DNA of 8,671 bases from an uncultured Synergistaceae bacterium (GTDB taxonomy: Bacteria > Synergistota > Synergistia > Synergistales > Aminobacteriaceae): NCBI GenBank assembly GCA_937870605.1, contig CALMZW010000428.1:1-8671 (forward strand). The letters are read 5' to 3'. Position numbers and translations under genes: made by a program. The notes under the pieces are model-generated. The model did not search any database. It was given only the letters and a program-made list of their open reading frames with translations, and was not told the DNA's origin. Below, in pieces: positions 6,352 through 8,671 of the stretch (position 1 is the stretch's first letter; each line of letters begins with the position of its first letter).

Positions 6352-7377
6352 ATGTCGAACGATCTGAAGATCAAGCTGACGCTTCTGGACAACATCATCT
6401 GGATCATGCTGCTGTTCTTTTTCGCGGTCTGCGCGGCCTTCGTTCCCGCGTTCGCGTCCTGGAACAACATCGTCAACATCCTGTATCACACGACGATCAT
6501 GAGCATGCTCGTTCTCGCGCAGGGCTTCGTGCTGATGAGCGGCAAGTTCGACCTGTCGATCGACGCGATCCTGGCCTTCGCGCCGGGGCTCGTGATCCTC
6601 GCGGGGACGAAGTGGCTCCCGGGAACGATCCTCTCGAACCCGTTCGTCGCCATTGCGCTCACACTCGCCGTCGGGGCGCTGCTCGGGCTGTTCAACGGCG
6701 TATGCGTCTCGCGGCTCGGGATGAACGCCTTCATGCAGACGCTCTCCGTCTCGATCATCCTGCGCGGACTCACGCTCTTCCTGATCCCGCTCGCGATCTT
6801 TCCGCTCGATCCCGTCTACTCGTTCATCGGCAAGGCGCGCTTCGCGGCGGTCGGGAACATGCCCGCGGCCGTCTTCGTCACGTTCGGCGTGTATCTGTTC
6901 TTTCACATCGTCCTGAAACACACGGTCTTCGGCCGGAACTACCTCGCGACGGGCGGCAACGAGCGCGCGAGCTACGTCGCGGGCATCGACACGCGGCGGA
7001 TGATCGTCATGGGCTTCGTCATCGCCGGGGCGCTCTCGGCCGTCGCGGGGCTGCTGACGGCCGGGCGGCAGGACTCCGTCTCCAACACGATGGGGTCGGG
7101 AATGACGATGCTCGCGTTCGCCGGGGCGCTCCTGGGAGGAACCTCAATGAGCGGCGGCAAGGGGTCGTCGTTCGGAATGCTCGGCGGCGCGATCCTTCTC
7201 GGGATGTTCTCCAACGCGCTGAACCTTCTGGGCGTTCAGGTCACGCTCGTCCACGCGGCGCAGGGGACGCTGATCTTCCTCGCGATCCTGATCGACCGTT
7301 TCCGCATTCAGCTTCGCGGCGCCCTGCTCCGAAAGGAACAACTGAAAAAACTGCATCACGCCGGCGGCGCGCACTAG
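6352..7377 (+). CDS. Sugar-type (CUT2, RbsC-like) ABC transporter permease
   Basis: This 341-residue inner-membrane protein has roughly nine or ten hydrophobic segments, for example about 13-33, 98-119, 126-150, 170-190, 217-236, 275-293 and 300-315. Family marks of the ribose/xylose/branched-chain permease fold are SGKFDLSID (63-71, compare GGIDLSVG), a GMNAFMQTLS segment near 123-132, the cytoplasmic loop GRNYLATGGNE followed by VAGID (194-213) and LLGGTSMSGGKGS (260-272). The C-terminus is basic and rich in Lys and His, which places it in the cytoplasm. AGGTGG (6340-6345) sits six bases before the ATG. Since only one permease gene is seen, the transporter is probably a homodimer of this protein, as in the ribose system. 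Confidence 0.93.
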   Translation: MSNDLKIKLTLLDNIIWIMLLFFFAVCAAFVPAFASWNNIVNILYHTTIMSMLVLAQGFVLMSGKFDLSIDAILAFAPGLVILAGTKWLPGTILSNPFVAIALTLAVGALLGLFNGVCVSRLGMNAFMQTLSVSIILRGLTLFLIPLAIFPLDPVYSFIGKARFAAVGNMPAAVFVTFGVYLFFHIVLKHTVFGRNYLATGGNERASYVAGIDTRRMIVMGFVIAGALSAVAGLLTAGRQDSVSNTMGSGMTMLAFAGALLGGTSMSGGKGSSFGMLGGAILLGMFSNALNLLGVQVTLVHAAQGTLIFLAILIDRFRIQLRGALLRKEQLKKLHHAGGAH

Positions 7378-7447
7378 GCCGGTCGAATACGTCCGGGGGT
7401 GGTCGGGTCGAAAACATTCCGCAGAAATAAGCGCCGCTATGGAGAAT

Positions 7448-7475
7448 CCCCGTGAACGAAGCGAACGCAACGGGG
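7448..7475 (+). other. Stem-loop between permease and binding-protein genes
   Basis: CCCCGT (7448-7453) is perfectly complementary to ACGGGG (7470-7475), with a 16-base loop and no T run. It lies in the 127-base gap before the binding-protein gene, the widest gap in the operon. In other binding-protein operons such intercistronic hairpins stabilise one part of the message, so that binding protein is made in excess. That role is inferred here. The same gap also holds the near-repeats GGTCGAATAC (7381-7390) and GGTCGAAAAC (7406-7415). Confidence 0.3.
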
Positions 7476-7504
7476 CGTGCGACTACGAAAGGGAGGTCAT
7501 GCGT

Positions 7505-8575
7505 GTGAAAAAGATCCGAAAATCCGTATCCGTCCTGTTCCTTGCGGGACTCGTCCTGTCCCTCGTCTGCTGCGGCGCCTTCGCGGCCGACAAAAAGTTC
7601 ACCATCGGAATGATCATCAAGGAGCCCACGGCTCCCTATATCCAGGCGTTCGTCAAGGGCGCGGAGACGAAGGCGAAGGAACTCGGCATAGAGCTTCTCG
7701 TCCGCGACGGCCAGGCCGATACGATGAAGATCATGGAGATCATCGACACGTTCCTCACGCAGAAGATCGACGCCTTCATCCTCGGAGGCGCGGTGGATCT
7801 TCGGTCGCTCGTGCCGGGAATCAAGCGGCTCAACGAGGCGAAGATCCCGGTCGCGGCGCTCGATACGTCGCCCGAGGGCGGCAAGGTCGACTTCTTCCTC
7901 TCGTTCGACCTCGAGAAGTCGAGCGCGAAGGCCGCGCGGGCCTTCATCGAGGGGATCAAGGCCCGGAACGGCGGAAAGGTTCCCGAGGGCGTCGTCATCG
8001 AGATCATCGGCGACGAGGCGGACATGTTCACGCACGCATGCTCGAAGGGCTTCGCGGCGGTCATGAAGGAATACCCGCAGCTGACGGTCGCGCGCGGCGA
8101 GGGAAAATGGAACAACACCGACTCGCACGCGAAGGCGTCCGACATGCTGACGCGCTACGGCAAAAAGGTCCTCGGGATCTACGTCCAGACGCCCGACATC
8201 ATGGGGGCGGGCGTCGTCTCCGCGATCGAGGCGGCGGGCTTCCAGGCGAAGGACTACGGGATCTGCGGCATCTGCATCGGGCCCGAGGGCATCGACCTCA
8301 TCAAGAAGGGCAAGGTCCTCGCCATCGTCGAACAGCCCGCGTACGACTCCGCGCTTCTCGCCGTGCAGTACCTCTACGACATGACGCACGGAAAGCCGGT
8401 CCCGAAGATCGGCGACACGATCACGGTCACGAACGCGCTCTGGTCGCCCGCCGAGGTCATCAAAAATCCGTGGGCCGAAGAGGGCGCGTTCGTCGTGCTT
8501 CAGGGACCGCTCGTCCCGCAAGAGGTCGGCGCGGACGACCCGCGTCTCTGGGAGAATCTGCTGTTCGGAAAGTAG
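7505..8575 (+). CDS. Periplasmic sugar-type (RbsB-like) solute-binding protein
   Basis: This 356-residue exported binding protein is of the Peripla_BP_4/RbsB class. It has a basic N-terminus (KKIRK), a hydrophobic core and a signal-peptidase-I site AFA before ADKKF (cut after about residue 27). The leader Cys pair is not in a lipobox. Two Rossmann-like lobes begin at FTIGMIIKEPTAPY and, for the second, near GVVIEIIGDE. Aligned by eye to E. coli RbsB, D120 (Asp89) and Q277 (Gln235) are kept. Arg141, Asn190 and Asp215 become H177, T229 and C257, so ribose is unlikely to be the ligand. The mature protein has Cys at 179, 254 and 257, the last two forming CGIC in a loop near the expected pocket. 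The GTG start is chosen because GGAGGT (7492-7497) is seven bases before it. An in-frame ATG at 7499 would be only one base from that site but is possible. It feeds the permease encoded upstream. The ligand is unknown. Confidence 0.92.
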   Translation: MKKIRKSVSVLFLAGLVLSLVCCGAFAADKKFTIGMIIKEPTAPYIQAFVKGAETKAKELGIELLVRDGQADTMKIMEIIDTFLTQKIDAFILGGAVDLRSLVPGIKRLNEAKIPVAALDTSPEGGKVDFFLSFDLEKSSAKAARAFIEGIKARNGGKVPEGVVIEIIGDEADMFTHACSKGFAAVMKEYPQLTVARGEGKWNNTDSHAKASDMLTRYGKKVLGIYVQTPDIMGAGVVSAIEAAGFQAKDYGICGICIGPEGIDLIKKGKVLAIVEQPAYDSALLAVQYLYDMTHGKPVPKIGDTITVTNALWSPAEVIKNPWAEEGAFVVLQGPLVPQEVGADDPRLWENLLFGK

Positions 8576-8592
8576 GCGTTCGTTCTTCATTC

Positions 8593-8621
8593 GGGGCTGT
8601 CCGCGGGGACGGCCCCTTTTT
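8593..8621 (+). terminator. Intrinsic terminator of the operon
   Basis: GGGGCTGTCC (8593-8602) pairs with GGACGGCCCC (8607-8616) over ten positions, including one T-G wobble. The tight loop is GCGG, followed by five T (8617-8621). It starts 17 bases after the stop of the binding-protein gene and should end transcription of the five-gene unit. Confidence 0.9.
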
Positions 8622-8646
8622 CATCTTTCAGGGGGGGTGGCGGCGA

Positions 8647-8671
8647 ATGCTGCGGATGATGATCGCGCCGG
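8647..8671 (+). CDS. Possible start of a downstream gene (partial)
   Basis: The ATG at 8647 opens MLRMMIAP before the window ends. A G-rich ribosome-binding site (about 8631-8640, GGGGGTGG) ends six bases before it, matching the style of the other genes here. It follows the terminator by only 25 bases, so there is little room for its own promoter. Either it depends on read-through, or the real start is further on. No family can be assigned. Confidence 0.35.

Noticed and set aside
4605..6479. Long minus-strand open frame opposite the ABC ATPase gene
   Set aside because: It is a shadow of the ATPase gene with no recognisable domain, and it crosses three real genes.
7241..8590. Long minus-strand open frame opposite the binding-protein gene
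   Set aside because: Its composition is biased to Arg, Asp and Leu, it has no motifs, and it is fully explained by the + strand binding-protein gene.
1..8671. CRISPR arrays, tRNA or rRNA genes, insertion sequences, phage attachment sites
   Set aside because: No regularly spaced repeats, tRNA-like cloverleafs, transposase motifs or terminal inverted repeats were seen. The window reads as ordinary chromosomal metabolic genes.

Overview
The window is GC-rich bacterial DNA. All recognisable genes are on the + strand, and most have a strong purine-rich Shine-Dalgarno sequence. The solute-binding protein has a signal-peptidase-I type leader with no usable lipobox, which points to a diderm (Gram-negative type) cell. 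A protein joining a PTS IIC domain to an EAL domain suggests an organism that uses PTS-type sugar sensing together with c-di-GMP. A high-GC anaerobic diderm (for example Synergistota or Spirochaetota) would fit, but this is a weak inference because no phylogenetic marker is present.

Layout. Bases 1-54 are the last 17 codons and stop of an upstream gene, closed by a strong intrinsic terminator (81-116). Bases 118-373 are an AT-richer leader with two candidate promoters and a short palindrome. Bases 374-2476 encode a 700-residue fusion of a lactose/cellobiose/chitobiose-type PTS IIC membrane domain with a C-terminal EAL c-di-GMP phosphodiesterase domain whose expected catalytic residues are all visible. 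Bases 2477-2664 hold stem-loops, a direct repeat and a candidate promoter.

Bases 2665-8575 look like one operon of five genes: a short-chain dehydrogenase (SDR), a histidinol-dehydrogenase-like (HisD-family) enzyme, a two-domain sugar-type ABC ATPase, its permease, and its periplasmic binding protein. A strong intrinsic terminator (8593-8621) ends it. A well-placed ribosome-binding site and ATG at 8647 may open another gene that runs off the window.

How they may work together. The transporter belongs to the ribose/galactose (CUT2) class. The two dehydrogenases co-transcribed with it suggest uptake and stepwise oxidation of a polyol-like, sugar-acid-like or sulfonated polyol substrate. No other his gene is present, the HisD-like protein carries Arg where E. 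coli HisD has a zinc-ligand Gln, and several ribose-binding positions of the binding protein are changed. The substrate is therefore probably neither histidinol nor ribose, and it remains unidentified. The IIC-EAL protein next door may link sugar sensing to c-di-GMP turnover, but a functional tie to the operon is only inferred from position.
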